From the NCBI GenBank assembly GCA_046297695.1, contig JBKBHF010000023.1, positions 1 to 60,633 of the forward strand: a stretch of DNA of 60,633 bases, written 5' to 3'. The translations under genes were made by a program, and so were the position numbers. Origin of the DNA: Permianibacter sp046297695 (GTDB lineage: Bacteria > Pseudomonadota > Gammaproteobacteria > Enterobacterales > Permianibacteraceae). Below, in pieces: positions 26,501 through 34,605 of this stretch. The notes beneath the pieces were generated by a model that had not been told where the DNA came from, made no database searches, and was given only the letters and a program-made list of their open reading frames with translations. Each line of letters starts with the position of its first letter. Positions within the stretch are counted from its first letter, which is position 1.

Positions 26501-27799
26501 GAGCTGCGCCAACTCGCCAATTACGACACCTTGACCGGCTTGCCCAACCGGACGCTGTTTCACGAGCGTTTGCGCCATGCCCTGTCGCATGCGCGTCGGC
26601 ACAACCAGCGGGTGGCGCTGCTGTTCCTCGATCTGGATCGGTTCAAGCAAATCAACGACTCGCTCGGCCATGCCGCCGGCGACAGCCTGCTCAAACAGGT
26701 GGCGCGCCGGTTGTCACGCAGCGTTCGCGAGGACGATTCGGTCTCGCGGCTGGGTGGCGACGAGTTCACCGTGATCCTCGAAGGTGTTGCGTCGCTCGAG
26801 GCCATCGGTGTAGTCGGCGAAAAAGTGCTGAAAGCGTTTGCCGAACCGTTTGTGCTGAACGGCACCGAAGTGGTGGTGTCGCCATCCGTGGGGATCAGTG
26901 TGTTCCCGGATGATGGCGATGACAGCGCCACGCTGCTGAAGAATGCCGATCTGGCGATGTATCACGCCAAGGATCAGGGCCGGAACAATTATCAGTTTTA
27001 TGTCGGCGCCATGAACGAGACCATGCGCCGTCGGCTGGCACTTGAAACGGCCTTGCGTCGCGGTCTGGAGCACAACGAATTCTCGCTGCACTACCAGCCG
27101 AAAATGGATATCCGCACCGGCGTACTGACCGGTCTGGAAGCGCTGCTGCGCTGGAACAGCGCCGAGCTCGGCCGGATCATGCCGGACGAATTCATTCCGC
27201 TCGCCGAGGACACCGGCCTCATCGTTCCGATCGGCGATTGGGTCTTGCGGGAAGCCTGCCGGCAAATTGTTCAGTGGCGCGTGGAAGGGCTGCGGGTGGT
27301 GCCGATTGCGGTCAACATTTCCATCCGACAATTGATGGCCGGCGATCTGGCGCTGCGCGTGCAGGAGATTCTGCAGGAGTTTGCCCTAGCGCCGGAATGG
27401 TTGCAGTTGGAGATCACCGAATCGCTGGTGATGGCCAATGCCGCCCAGGCGATCGGCCGCTTGAATGCGTTGCGACAGCTCGGTTTGCGGCTCGCGGTCG
27501 ATGATTTCGGTACCGGCTATTCGTCGCTGTCCTATCTCAAACGCTTGCCGATCGACACCATCAAGATCGACAAGGCGTTTGTCCGTGACATCACCATCGA
27601 TCCGGACGACGCCACCATCACCCGCACCATCATCGCGATGGCGCACTCACTGAAACTGAACGTCGTCGCCGAAGGGGTCGAAACCAACGATCAGCTGCAA
27701 TTCCTGCGCGACGAGGGCTGCGAGGAAATGCAGGGGTACTGGCTGGCAAGACCGCTGCCGCCGAGTGAAATCGCCGATGTGCTGAAGCGGCACTGGTGA
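23585..27799 (+). CDS. Ligand-sensing beta-propeller / PAS / GGDEF / EAL protein
   Basis: The protein is 1404 residues. A signal segment is followed by a two-component-regulator propeller (~40-690; repeated WIGT and LWLGT motifs), a Y_Y_Y domain (~735-800), a TM helix (~808-825), a PAS domain with PAC motif (~850-970), GGDEF (~980-1140, RLGGDEFTVIL intact) and EAL (~1150-1400, LTGLEALLRWN and DDFGTGYSSLSYLKRL). Both c-di-GMP synthesis and breakdown motifs look complete. The propeller and Y_Y_Y parts should lie in the periplasm and sense a ligand. A GTG at 23585 starts one base after alr; a GTG at 23642 (VKRCLLRYW) would give a more normal signal peptide and is a serious alternative. Confidence 0.88.
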   Translation: MVYVPASILVRLFLRILAGVKRCLLRYWIWLAVLTGPVWAGNSLVFDVIDSERGLIQNTVNALIQDNRGFVWIGTQGGLQRYDGYRLVNVYAELPLAQQLRSNFITSLVEDSSARLWIGTNTGGLGLYDTVRGAPLPLPDALATLASDQAAIKALAVDDAALWLATDDGLLRFDFALQQLRRIDGDVVARRGLTFQSLVADGHGGVWLGLPGQGLFHAPATGPLLRRTVGSLGVGQLSLWRDSDNRLWLGGDNGLAVLEPGADRPRRVQPAHGPVALLQRGIKAMVGDGRGNLWLSVANNGLLRYQQERDELQHYVRQPNDPMSLPDMNILSLLVDRSGLLWVGTSLQGVGRAYAAGDRFALYRDYGEGGERNDDISLRNHIRTIWQGDNGTLWLGLDGGGLKSLAPGSDRYVYHTEPLLAALPAAARQGGFRVQAIVPADSERLYLGSSEGLFRYHPASGKAELFTDWPMAAAPANVRSLWRDADGTLWLGTQFAGLLEMPKWPTLGRQFHDGALPGLRLTSNVVLALHRDRLGAMWVGTLNGLNRIWPDGRVQHFLHDRDRAGSLCGNTIRHFHEGRDGVLWIATHGGLCKLGDVSAERPVFDTIDQQDGLPDSTIYAVLEDREGQLWLSSNRGLIRYQPTTGQVTAYDRYDGLQGAEFNGGAAFTGRDGRFYFGGTRGFNAFVPERISIDQRPVPLHVTAVQIGRQAPHNLIGELSGAIQLDYEDRVLAIQFAALDYIAPHRLRYRYRLHGFDQDWVDAGNQREALYTNLDAGRYTLEITATNHDGVWTSRPLRVPIEVVPPLWWSNWAKLGYVLAVLLLLGWWGWTRRQREQERQLAERQLRDSEARLKWSLWGSGDALWDWDLRTGTIVRSGMDRLLGYPPHQVQPSEQWRDSLIHPDDAQTMPAALQRHLDGEAESFEAEYRMKGADGQWVWIHDRGRVVERDAIGKPLRMAGTMKDVTDRKRYEDELRQLANYDTLTGLPNRTLFHERLRHALSHARRHNQRVALLFLDLDRFKQINDSLGHAAGDSLLKQVARRLSRSVREDDSVSRLGGDEFTVILEGVASLEAIGVVGEKVLKAFAEPFVLNGTEVVVSPSVGISVFPDDGDDSATLLKNADLAMYHAKDQGRNNYQFYVGAMNETMRRRLALETALRRGLEHNEFSLHYQPKMDIRTGVLTGLEALLRWNSAELGRIMPDEFIPLAEDTGLIVPIGDWVLREACRQIVQWRVEGLRVVPIAVNISIRQLMAGDLALRVQEILQEFALAPEWLQLEITESLVMANAAQAIGRLNALRQLGLRLAVDDFGTGYSSLSYLKRLPIDTIKIDKAFVRDITIDPDDATITRTIIAMAHSLKLNVVAEGVETNDQLQFLRDEGCEEMQGYWLARPLPPSEIADVLKRHW

Positions 27800-27904
27800 T
27801 CGCACGCGGCGTGGGTTGGCAGGTGCCTCGCTGTGGACTGACCGGCCTGAGTGCGACCGGACCGGTGTCGCAGCGCAGGGGGGCTGCCGCCGCGATTGCG
27901 CCGC

Positions 27905-27936
27905 AAAAAAAAACGGACCTGATGGTCCGTTTTTCG
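27905..27936. terminator. Bidirectional rho-independent terminator
   Basis: AAAAACGGACC pairs with GGTCCGTTTTT across a four-base loop between two convergent genes, with A- and T-runs on either side. Confidence 0.88.
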
Positions 27937-27958
27937 TTCCTGCTGCGGATGTCGCCGC

Positions 27959-28732
27959 TCAGTCCATCAAGCGGTACCAGAGCAGGCCCAGATGTTCGTG
28001 CAGGGCTTCCGAGGAGCGGGCCAGCGCTTCGGCATTCGGCAAGTATTCCAGTGGGCCGGTTTTGCCGCTGTTTGGCTGGCTGTAACCGAGCGGAGCCGGC
28101 AATACGGTCAGGCCATGCTTGCGGAACTCGGTTTCGGCACGGGCCATGTGCGCAGCGTGGGTGACCAGAAAAATCGTCGTGATGCCGTTGGCCTTCAACA
28201 CTCGGGCGCTGAACTCGGCGTTCTCGGCAGTGTTGCGACTGTCGGCTTCGAGCCAGTTCGGCGCGCCGCGAAAATCGCTGATGAAGCTGTCGTTCATCAG
28301 AACGGCCTCGGCGGTGGCCTCGCCAAACACCTTGCCGCCGGACAGCAGCACCGGCAGCCGGGTCTGTCGCTGCAGCCGGGCGGCGTAGCGCAGCCGCTCC
28401 AGGGTGCGGGCGTTGACGGTGTCGCTGCCTTCGAACTCCGGCGCGTTGCTGCGCCGGCCGCCGCCGAGCACGACAATGGCAGCCTGCTGCATGTCGGCCG
28501 GCAGCAAGCTCAGTCGCTGCGCCGCCACCGGCTGCAGATTGGCCATCAGGCCCTGGGCGGTGATCGGCAGGCTGAGTGCCAGCAGCGACAGCAGCGACAA
28601 GCCGAACAGGCTGATACCCAGCACGCGCCATTTGCGGCCGAGAAACCACGCCAACGCGATCAACAGCAGGTTGAGGCCCGGCGGCAGCAACAGTGCCTTG
28701 CCGGCGTAAACCAATACGATGTCCCAGTTCAT
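27959..28732 (-). CDS. DUF218 (SanA/ElyC/YdcF) membrane protein
   Basis: The protein is 257 residues. Two TM segments (residues ~8-30 and ~36-57) are followed by the DUF218 fold: AAIVVLGGGRRSN, LLSGGKVFG, EADSRNTAENAEFS and FLVTHAAHMARAE. ElyC-type members act in envelope and lipid-carrier maintenance at the inner membrane. The start at MNWDIVLVYAG is preferred because the upstream frame has no similarity. It is divergent from leuS and ends near a shared terminator. Confidence 0.85.
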   Translation of the reverse strand: MNWDIVLVYAGKALLLPPGLNLLLIALAWFLGRKWRVLGISLFGLSLLSLLALSLPITAQGLMANLQPVAAQRLSLLPADMQQAAIVVLGGGRRSNAPEFEGSDTVNARTLERLRYAARLQRQTRLPVLLSGGKVFGEATAEAVLMNDSFISDFRGAPNWLEADSRNTAENAEFSARVLKANGITTIFLVTHAAHMARAETEFRKHGLTVLPAPLGYSQPNSGKTGPLEYLPNAEALARSSEALHEHLGLLWYRLMD

Positions 28733-28785
28733 GTCCGGTTCCGGAGAAGGGCCGATTGGGTCGGCCAGAGTAGGGGGCGCAACCC

Positions 28786-28791
28786 TACAAT
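28786..28791 (+). promoter_or_regulatory. Candidate -10 element upstream of leuS
   Basis: TACAAT within CCCTACAATGGC, the same 12-mer as ahead of dnaB, lies 77 bases before the leuS start. The -35 region is not convincing. Confidence 0.35.
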
Positions 28792-28867
28792 GGCAAGGGT
28801 GGGGGGTGGTACGGTAAGCTTCACACTTTGATGTAACGCCCTGATTTTCCGACGAGTTAGCCCCGCC

Positions 28868-31462
28868 ATGACCATTATGGAAGAACATTACAGCCCCGAG
28901 GCCATCGAACCCCGCGTACAGGCCCAGTGGGCCGAGGCCAACGCCTTTGCCGCGGTCGAAGACAGCGACAAGGACAAGTTCTACTGCCTGTCAATGTTCC
29001 CGTATCCGAGTGGCCGGCTGCACATGGGTCACGTCCGCAACTACACCATCGGCGATGTCATTTCACGGGTGCAGCGCATGCTCGGCAAGAGCGTACTGCA
29101 GCCGATGGGCTTTGATGCGTTCGGTTTGCCGGCAGAAAACGCCGCCATCCAGAACCAGGTCGCGCCCGCGGCGTGGACTGACGACAACATGGCCTACATG
29201 AAAGGTCAGTTGAAACGGCTCGGTTTCGGTTACGACTGGGAGCGCGAACTCGCGACCTGCAAACCGGAGTACTACCGCTGGGAGCAGTGGTTTTTCACCC
29301 GCTTGATGAAAAAAGGCATCGCTTACAAAAAAATGGCGGTGGTGAACTGGGATCCGGTCGATCAAACCGTGCTCGCCAACGAGCAGGTCATTGATGGTCG
29401 CGGCTGGCGCTCGGGCGCGCTGGTCGAGCGGCGCGAGATCCCGCAATGGTTTTTGAAAATCACCGATTACGCCGATGAGTTGCTGAACGATCTGGATCTG
29501 CTGACCGGTTGGCCGGATCAGGTCAAAACCATGCAGCGCAACTGGATTGGCAAATCTGAAGGCATGACCATACGCTTCGGCATCGAAGGCCGCAGCGAAA
29601 CCCTGGAAATCTACACCACGCGCCCAGATACCTTGCTCGGTGTCACCTATGTCGCGGTCGCGGCCCAGCATCCGCTGGCGCTGGCAATGGCAGGCAGCAA
29701 CAAGGAACTCGCGGCGTTCATCGAGGCCTGCAAAACCCAGACGACGATGGAAGCCGACATGGCGACCATGGAGAAAAAAGGCGTCGCCACCGGTTTGTAT
29801 GCCATTCACCCGATCAGCGGCCGCAAGCTGCCGGTCTGGGCCGCCAACTTCGTGCTGATGGAATACGGCACTGGCGCGGTCATGGCGGTGCCGGGTCACG
29901 ATCAGCGTGACTGGGAATTTGCGACCAAGTATGGCTTGCCGATCGAGCAGGTCGTCGAACCGGCAAACGGTGAAGCCTGTGACTTGAGCAAGGCGGCGTT
30001 CACCGAAAAAGGCCGGCTGATCAATTCCGGCGAATTCAACGGGCTGGATTTTGCCGGCGCGTTCGCTGCCATCGAAAAACACCTGCAAGCCAAAGGCGCT
30101 GGCGAGAAGAAAGTGAACTTCCGCCTGCGCGACTGGGGCGTCTCGCGTCAGCGTTACTGGGGTTGCCCGATCCCGGTGATCAACTGCGCCCATTGCGGTG
30201 CGGTGCCGGTGCCGGATGATCAGCTGCCGGTCGTGTTGCCGACCGATGTCACCGTCACCGGTGACGGTTCGCCGCTGAAGAAAATGGCCGACTGGAAACA
30301 GTGCAGCTGCCCGACTTGCGGCAAACCGGCCGAGCGCGAAACCGATACCTTCGACACCTTCATGGAATCGAGCTGGTATTACGCCCGCTACAGCTGCCCG
30401 GATGCCAGCGACAAGATGCTCGATGAGCGCGCCAAATACTGGACGCCGGTCGACCAGTACATCGGCGGCATCGAGCACGCGATCCTGCACCTGCTGTACG
30501 CGCGCTTCTTCCACAAGCTGATGCGCGACGAAGGCCTGGTCGATTCCGATGAGCCGTTCACCAATTTGTTGACTCAAGGCATGGTGATCGCCGAGACCTA
30601 TTACCGACTCGAAGACGGCAAGAAAATCTGGTTCAACCCGGCCGATGTCGAAGTCGAGCTGGATGACAAGGCGCGACCGATCGCGGCGCGTTACAAAGTG
30701 GATGGTCAAGCGGTGCATATCGGTGGCACCGAGAAAATGTCGAAGTCGAAAAACAACGGTGTCGATCCGCAGGCGATGATCGACAAGTACGGCGCCGACA
30801 CCGTCCGCTTGTTCATGATGTTCGCGGCGCCGCCGGAGTTGCAGCTGGAATGGAGCGATGCCGGTGTCGAAGGCGCGCACCGCTTCCTGCGCCGCTTGTG
30901 GAAAGCAGTCTATGGCCACCGCATCAATGGCCTGGTCGCGCCGCTCAACGTCAGCGCGCTGAATCCGGCGCAACGCGAGCTGTACGCCAAGACCCACGAG
31001 ACGCTGAAGAAAGCCAGCGACGACATGCAGCGGCGTTACACCTTCAATACCGCGATTGCCGCAGTGATGGAGCTGCTCAATGCGGTCAACAAATTCGTCG
31101 CGATGGAAGAGCAGGATCGCGCCGTGGTGCAACATGCGCTGGAAACCGCGGTGACCGTGTTGTCGCCGATCACGCCACACATTTGCGAGGAGCTGTGGCG
31201 TCACCTCGGCCACGATACCCCGCTGTATCTGCAGCCCTGGCCGGAAGTGGATGAAACAGCGCTGGTGCGCGACACCGTCACCGTCATTGTCCAGGTCAAC
31301 GGCAAGCTGCGCGCCAAACTTGAACTGGCAACAGCCGCTACCGAAGAACAGGCGAAAGCCGCGGCGCTCGCCGAAGAGGCCGTGCAGCGCCAGCTCGACG
31401 GCAAGGCGATCCGCAAAATCATCTATGTGCCGGGCAGGTTGCTGAATCTGGTGGTGGCTTGA
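28868..31462 (+). CDS. leuS: Leucyl-tRNA synthetase
   Basis: The protein is 864 residues, the expected length. The HIGH motif appears as LHMGHVRNYTIGD near residue 50, KMSKS as TEKMSKSKNNGVDP near residue 623. The editing domain (~225-420) has TTRPDTLLGVTYVAVA and GTGAVMAVPGHDQRD. It charges tRNA-Leu. An ATG nine bases further in (MEEHYSPEAIEP) fits other family members equally well as the start. It heads the conserved leuS-lptE-holA-nadD-rsfS-rlmH cluster. Confidence 0.96.
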   Translation: MTIMEEHYSPEAIEPRVQAQWAEANAFAAVEDSDKDKFYCLSMFPYPSGRLHMGHVRNYTIGDVISRVQRMLGKSVLQPMGFDAFGLPAENAAIQNQVAPAAWTDDNMAYMKGQLKRLGFGYDWERELATCKPEYYRWEQWFFTRLMKKGIAYKKMAVVNWDPVDQTVLANEQVIDGRGWRSGALVERREIPQWFLKITDYADELLNDLDLLTGWPDQVKTMQRNWIGKSEGMTIRFGIEGRSETLEIYTTRPDTLLGVTYVAVAAQHPLALAMAGSNKELAAFIEACKTQTTMEADMATMEKKGVATGLYAIHPISGRKLPVWAANFVLMEYGTGAVMAVPGHDQRDWEFATKYGLPIEQVVEPANGEACDLSKAAFTEKGRLINSGEFNGLDFAGAFAAIEKHLQAKGAGEKKVNFRLRDWGVSRQRYWGCPIPVINCAHCGAVPVPDDQLPVVLPTDVTVTGDGSPLKKMADWKQCSCPTCGKPAERETDTFDTFMESSWYYARYSCPDASDKMLDERAKYWTPVDQYIGGIEHAILHLLYARFFHKLMRDEGLVDSDEPFTNLLTQGMVIAETYYRLEDGKKIWFNPADVEVELDDKARPIAARYKVDGQAVHIGGTEKMSKSKNNGVDPQAMIDKYGADTVRLFMMFAAPPELQLEWSDAGVEGAHRFLRRLWKAVYGHRINGLVAPLNVSALNPAQRELYAKTHETLKKASDDMQRRYTFNTAIAAVMELLNAVNKFVAMEEQDRAVVQHALETAVTVLSPITPHICEELWRHLGHDTPLYLQPWPEVDETALVRDTVTVIVQVNGKLRAKLELATAATEEQAKAAALAEEAVQRQLDGKAIRKIIYVPGRLLNLVVA

Positions 31463-31989
31463 TGGCCGTGCGTGGGTGGCGCTCGGGCGTCGTGGTGCTG
31501 GCGGTGCTGGCGCTGGCGGCGTGCGGCTTTCATTTGCGTGGCGTGCAGCCCGGCGTGGCCGGGCTGGCGGTGCAGGTGGTCAGTGCGACGCCGTTTGGCG
31601 AATTGGAGCAACTGTTGGCCGATGGCATCCGGCAGGCGGACATGACCGTGGTCGATGCGGCAGGCGACGCCGACATGGTGGTGCAGCTGCGCAGCGAGCG
31701 GCTGACCCGGCGCGTGCAGACCGTCAATACCACCGGTCGTGCCGCCGATTACGAGTTGATCCTGTCGGTTGAATACGTACTGACGTCGCCGTCGGCGTCG
31801 GCGGATACCCCGGCGCGCAAGCTCGAATCGCGTCGGGAATACAACTTCAGCAACACCGAGCTGCTCGGCAAAGCCGAAGAGGAGGCCTTGCTGGTGCAGG
31901 AAATGCGCCGTGACATCGTGTCGCGGTTGTTGCGCCAGCTTGCCTATCAGGCCGCCGATTTGCCCGCCGACCGTGGTCAGGTGAACTGA
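31462..31989 (+). CDS. lptE: LPS-assembly lipoprotein LptE
   Basis: The protein is 175 residues. A lipoprotein signal peptide ends in the lipobox LALAAC, with Cys21 as the lipidation site, followed by GFHLRG as in LptE (RlpB). It forms the outer-membrane LPS translocon with LptD. The ATG overlaps the leuS stop by one base (TGATG). The family is poorly conserved, so position between leuS and holA carries much of the call. Confidence 0.9.
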   Translation: MAVRGWRSGVVVLAVLALAACGFHLRGVQPGVAGLAVQVVSATPFGELEQLLADGIRQADMTVVDAAGDADMVVQLRSERLTRRVQTVNTTGRAADYELILSVEYVLTSPSASADTPARKLESRREYNFSNTELLGKAEEEALLVQEMRRDIVSRLLRQLAYQAADLPADRGQVN

Positions 31990-31992
31990 GCC

Positions 31993-33030
31993 ATGAGACT
32001 GGCCGGAACGGCGCTGACGTCGGCACTGGAACGGCAGTTGGCGCCGCTGTATCTGCTCAGTGGTGACGAACCGCTGCTGGTCGAAGAGGCGCTCGATGCG
32101 ATCCGTGCCGCGGCGCGCGCGCGCGGCTACAGCGAGCGCGAAAGCCATGTCATCGACAAGGCGTTCGATTTTGACGCCTTGTTCGCCAACACCGGCACGC
32201 TCAGCCTGTTCGCCAGCCAGCGGCTGCTGGAACTGCGCTTCAGCTCGACTCCCAATCGCGACGCCCAGGCCGCGTTGCAGGAACATGCGGCACGGCTCGG
32301 TGACGACACACTGCTGGTGATCAGCCTGCCCAAGCTGGATCGCAAAGAGTCGGAAGCAAAATGGTTGCAAGCGCTGGAGAGTCGGGGCTGTCTGGTCACG
32401 CTCGCCAGTGTCGGCATCCAGGAATTACCGAATTGGCTGCAGCAGCGGCTGCGCGCGGCCGGCTTGCAGGCCAGTCCGGAAGCGCTGGCACTGCTGGTGC
32501 AATTGTGTGAAGGCAATTTGCTCGCCGCGCATCAGCTCATCAGCCAATTGCAGCTGATCTCTCCCGCCAGCACGCTGAGTCTCGAGCAGGTGCAAAGTGT
32601 TGCCGCCGACAATGCCCGCTACAACCAGTTCGAGCTCATCGACACCGCGCTGAAAGGTGATGGCAGCCGTTGTCTGCGCATGCTGCACGGGCTTGAGCAC
32701 GAAGACAGCCAGGGCCATATCCGCGGCCTGTTCGGTCTGCTGCACCGGGATGTGCGGGCGCTGGTCAATGTCGCGCACCTGAAAGCGCGCGGCCAGCGCA
32801 TCGGCGATGCCTGGAAGGAAGTCGGCATTTTCAGTTCCCGGCTGCCGGCATTTGAACGCGCCGCGCAGCGGCTCGGCGTGCGCGGCTGCCAGCAATTGCT
32901 GGTTGCAGTGGGGACGCTGGATCGGCAGTTGAAAGGTGTCGCCGCCGGCGATGCCTGGCTGACCCTGGAACAGGTGCTGTTGCAGTTGGCCGCCGTGCCG
33001 GTGGCTGGGCCGGCATGCGTTCCGGTATGA
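31993..33030 (+). CDS. holA: DNA polymerase III delta subunit
   Basis: The protein is 345 residues. The N-terminus has PLYLLSGDEPLLVEEALDAI, and the sequence goes on with the clamp-loader AAA-like fold (FANTGTLSLFASQRLLELRF; LLVISLPKLDRKE). It opens the beta clamp as part of the gamma complex. It starts three bases after lptE and its stop overlaps the nadD start. Confidence 0.93.
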   Translation: MRLAGTALTSALERQLAPLYLLSGDEPLLVEEALDAIRAAARARGYSERESHVIDKAFDFDALFANTGTLSLFASQRLLELRFSSTPNRDAQAALQEHAARLGDDTLLVISLPKLDRKESEAKWLQALESRGCLVTLASVGIQELPNWLQQRLRAAGLQASPEALALLVQLCEGNLLAAHQLISQLQLISPASTLSLEQVQSVAADNARYNQFELIDTALKGDGSRCLRMLHGLEHEDSQGHIRGLFGLLHRDVRALVNVAHLKARGQRIGDAWKEVGIFSSRLPAFERAAQRLGVRGCQQLLVAVGTLDRQLKGVAAGDAWLTLEQVLLQLAAVPVAGPACVPV

Positions 33031-33698
33031 ATTCCGCTATGAACACCGAGCCGAACGCCAATGGGTCTGCTGCCACATCGACGCTGATCCTGTATGGCGG
33101 TACCTTCGATCCGGTCCATGAAGGCCATTTGGCGGTCGCCAATGCTGTCGCCACTGCGGCCGGCCAGCCGGTGGCGTTGATGCCGGCCGCGTTGCCGCCG
33201 CACCGTGCCGAGCCAGGCGCGAGTGATCGGCACCGGTTGGCGATGTTGGCGTGCGCGATCCGCAATCAGCCGCTGCTGCGTTGCGACGATCGCGAGCTGC
33301 GCCGGCATGGCGCCAGCTACACCGTGCTGACCTTGCGCGACAGCATCGCCGCCGGTGAACGGCCGGCGTTGGTGCTCGGCTGGGATGCGTTCTGCGGCCT
33401 GCCGACGTGGCGGGAACCGGACGCCATTCTGGCGCTGGCTATTCTGATCGTGTTGCCGCGACCCCAGCCAACGCCGTTGCCGCCGTCGCTACAAGCGGCG
33501 TGGGCGGCGCGGCAGCCCTTGTCGGCGGCGAGCCTGACCAAAGCCCGTCCGGGTGACGTGTTATTCTGCACCATGCCGGAACATCCGGCTTCGGCGACGG
33601 CCATTCGCGCCGCTCTCCGCGCCGGTGAACCTTATCCCATCGGACTGCCGCCGGCGGTGGCCGATTACATTCGTGAGCACCATTTGTATGCAAGCTGA
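33027..33698 (+). CDS. nadD: Nicotinate-nucleotide adenylyltransferase
   Basis: The protein is 223 residues from the preferred start. The nucleotidyltransferase motif ILYGGTFDPVHEGHLA carries the catalytic histidines; the C-terminal ISSTxIR equivalent reads SATAIRAALRAGEP. It makes deamido-NAD from nicotinate mononucleotide. The ATG at 33027 overlaps the holA stop as ATGA; ATGs at 33015 and 33039 are in frame and cannot be excluded. Confidence 0.93.
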   Translation: MNSAMNTEPNANGSAATSTLILYGGTFDPVHEGHLAVANAVATAAGQPVALMPAALPPHRAEPGASDRHRLAMLACAIRNQPLLRCDDRELRRHGASYTVLTLRDSIAAGERPALVLGWDAFCGLPTWREPDAILALAILIVLPRPQPTPLPPSLQAAWAARQPLSAASLTKARPGDVLFCTMPEHPASATAIRAALRAGEPYPIGLPPAVADYIREHHLYAS

Positions 33699-34053
33699 AG
33701 CGGTGACCGTACTGCGCGATCTCGTGTTGCGGGAACTGGCGGAAATGAAAGCCCGCGAGGTGGTGGCACTGGACGTGCGCGCCTTGACCAGCATGGCCGA
33801 TGTTCTGGTGATCTGCTGCGGCACCTCCACGCGTCATTGCAAATCGATCGCCCAGCATCTGGTCGAGCAAGCCAAGGCCGCCGGCGTGATGCCGCTCGGT
33901 GTCGAAGGTGAGCAAAGCGGCGAGTGGATCCTGGTCGATCTCGGTGATGTGATTGTGCATGTGATGCTGCGCGAAGCTCGCGATTACTACCAGCTGGAGA
34001 AACTCTGGGATCCTGACTGGGGTGTGGCGAAATCGCTGCCGGACGATAACTGA
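33688..34053 (+). CDS. rsfS: Ribosomal silencing factor RsfS
   Basis: The protein is 121 residues, with the family signatures LDVRALTSMADVLVICCGTS and WILVDLGDVIVHVM and the C-terminal YYQLEKLWDPD. It binds uL14 on the 50S subunit and blocks subunit joining during starvation. It overlaps the end of nadD by 11 bases, and its stop overlaps the rlmH ATG. Confidence 0.94.
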   Translation: MQAEAVTVLRDLVLRELAEMKAREVVALDVRALTSMADVLVICCGTSTRHCKSIAQHLVEQAKAAGVMPLGVEGEQSGEWILVDLGDVIVHVMLREARDYYQLEKLWDPDWGVAKSLPDDN

Positions 34054-34523
34054 TGCGGATCCGGCTGATCACCCTTGGCAACAAGATGCCGGCCTGGGTC
34101 AACGACGGTTACGACGAATACGCCGGCCGCATGCCACACGAGTGTCGGCTGGAGTTGGTCGAACTCAAGCTGCCGGAGCGTGGCAAGAACAGCGACATCG
34201 CCCGGCTCATGCAGCAGGAAGCCGAACTCATCAGTGCGCAGCTGAAGCCGGCTGAACGCTTGCTGGCGCTGGATGTCAAAGGTCGCAACTGGAGTACCGA
34301 GCAATTGTCGGCCGAGATGCAGCGCTGGCGGCAGGATGGGCGCGACATCGCGCTGATCATCGGCGGACCGGATGGTCTGGCACCGGAGCTGCTGGCGAAG
34401 GCCGAGTTGAAATGGTCGTTGTCGGCACTGACCTTGCCGCATCCGCTGGTTCGGATTGTCGTGGCAGAAGCCTTGTACCGGGCGCATACCCTGCTCAGTG
34501 GCCATCCCTATCACCGTGCCTGA
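34053..34523 (+). CDS. rlmH: 23S rRNA pseudouridine-1915 N3-methyltransferase RlmH
   Basis: The protein is 156 residues, full length. The SPOUT knot motifs are present: LLALDVKGRNWSTEQL, IALIIGGPDGL and the C-terminal LTLPHPLVRIVVAEALYRA. It methylates m3-pseudouridine 1915 of 23S rRNA. Its start overlaps the rsfS stop (TGATG). Confidence 0.95.
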   Translation: MRIRLITLGNKMPAWVNDGYDEYAGRMPHECRLELVELKLPERGKNSDIARLMQQEAELISAQLKPAERLLALDVKGRNWSTEQLSAEMQRWRQDGRDIALIIGGPDGLAPELLAKAELKWSLSALTLPHPLVRIVVAEALYRAHTLLSGHPYHRA

Positions 34524-34605
34524 GTCGGAACGCATTGTGAAAGGCCGGTAGCAAGACCGGCAGTGAGAGTGTTGTGACGTCATTCGTAAGTGAGAGCTGG
34601 CTGCC

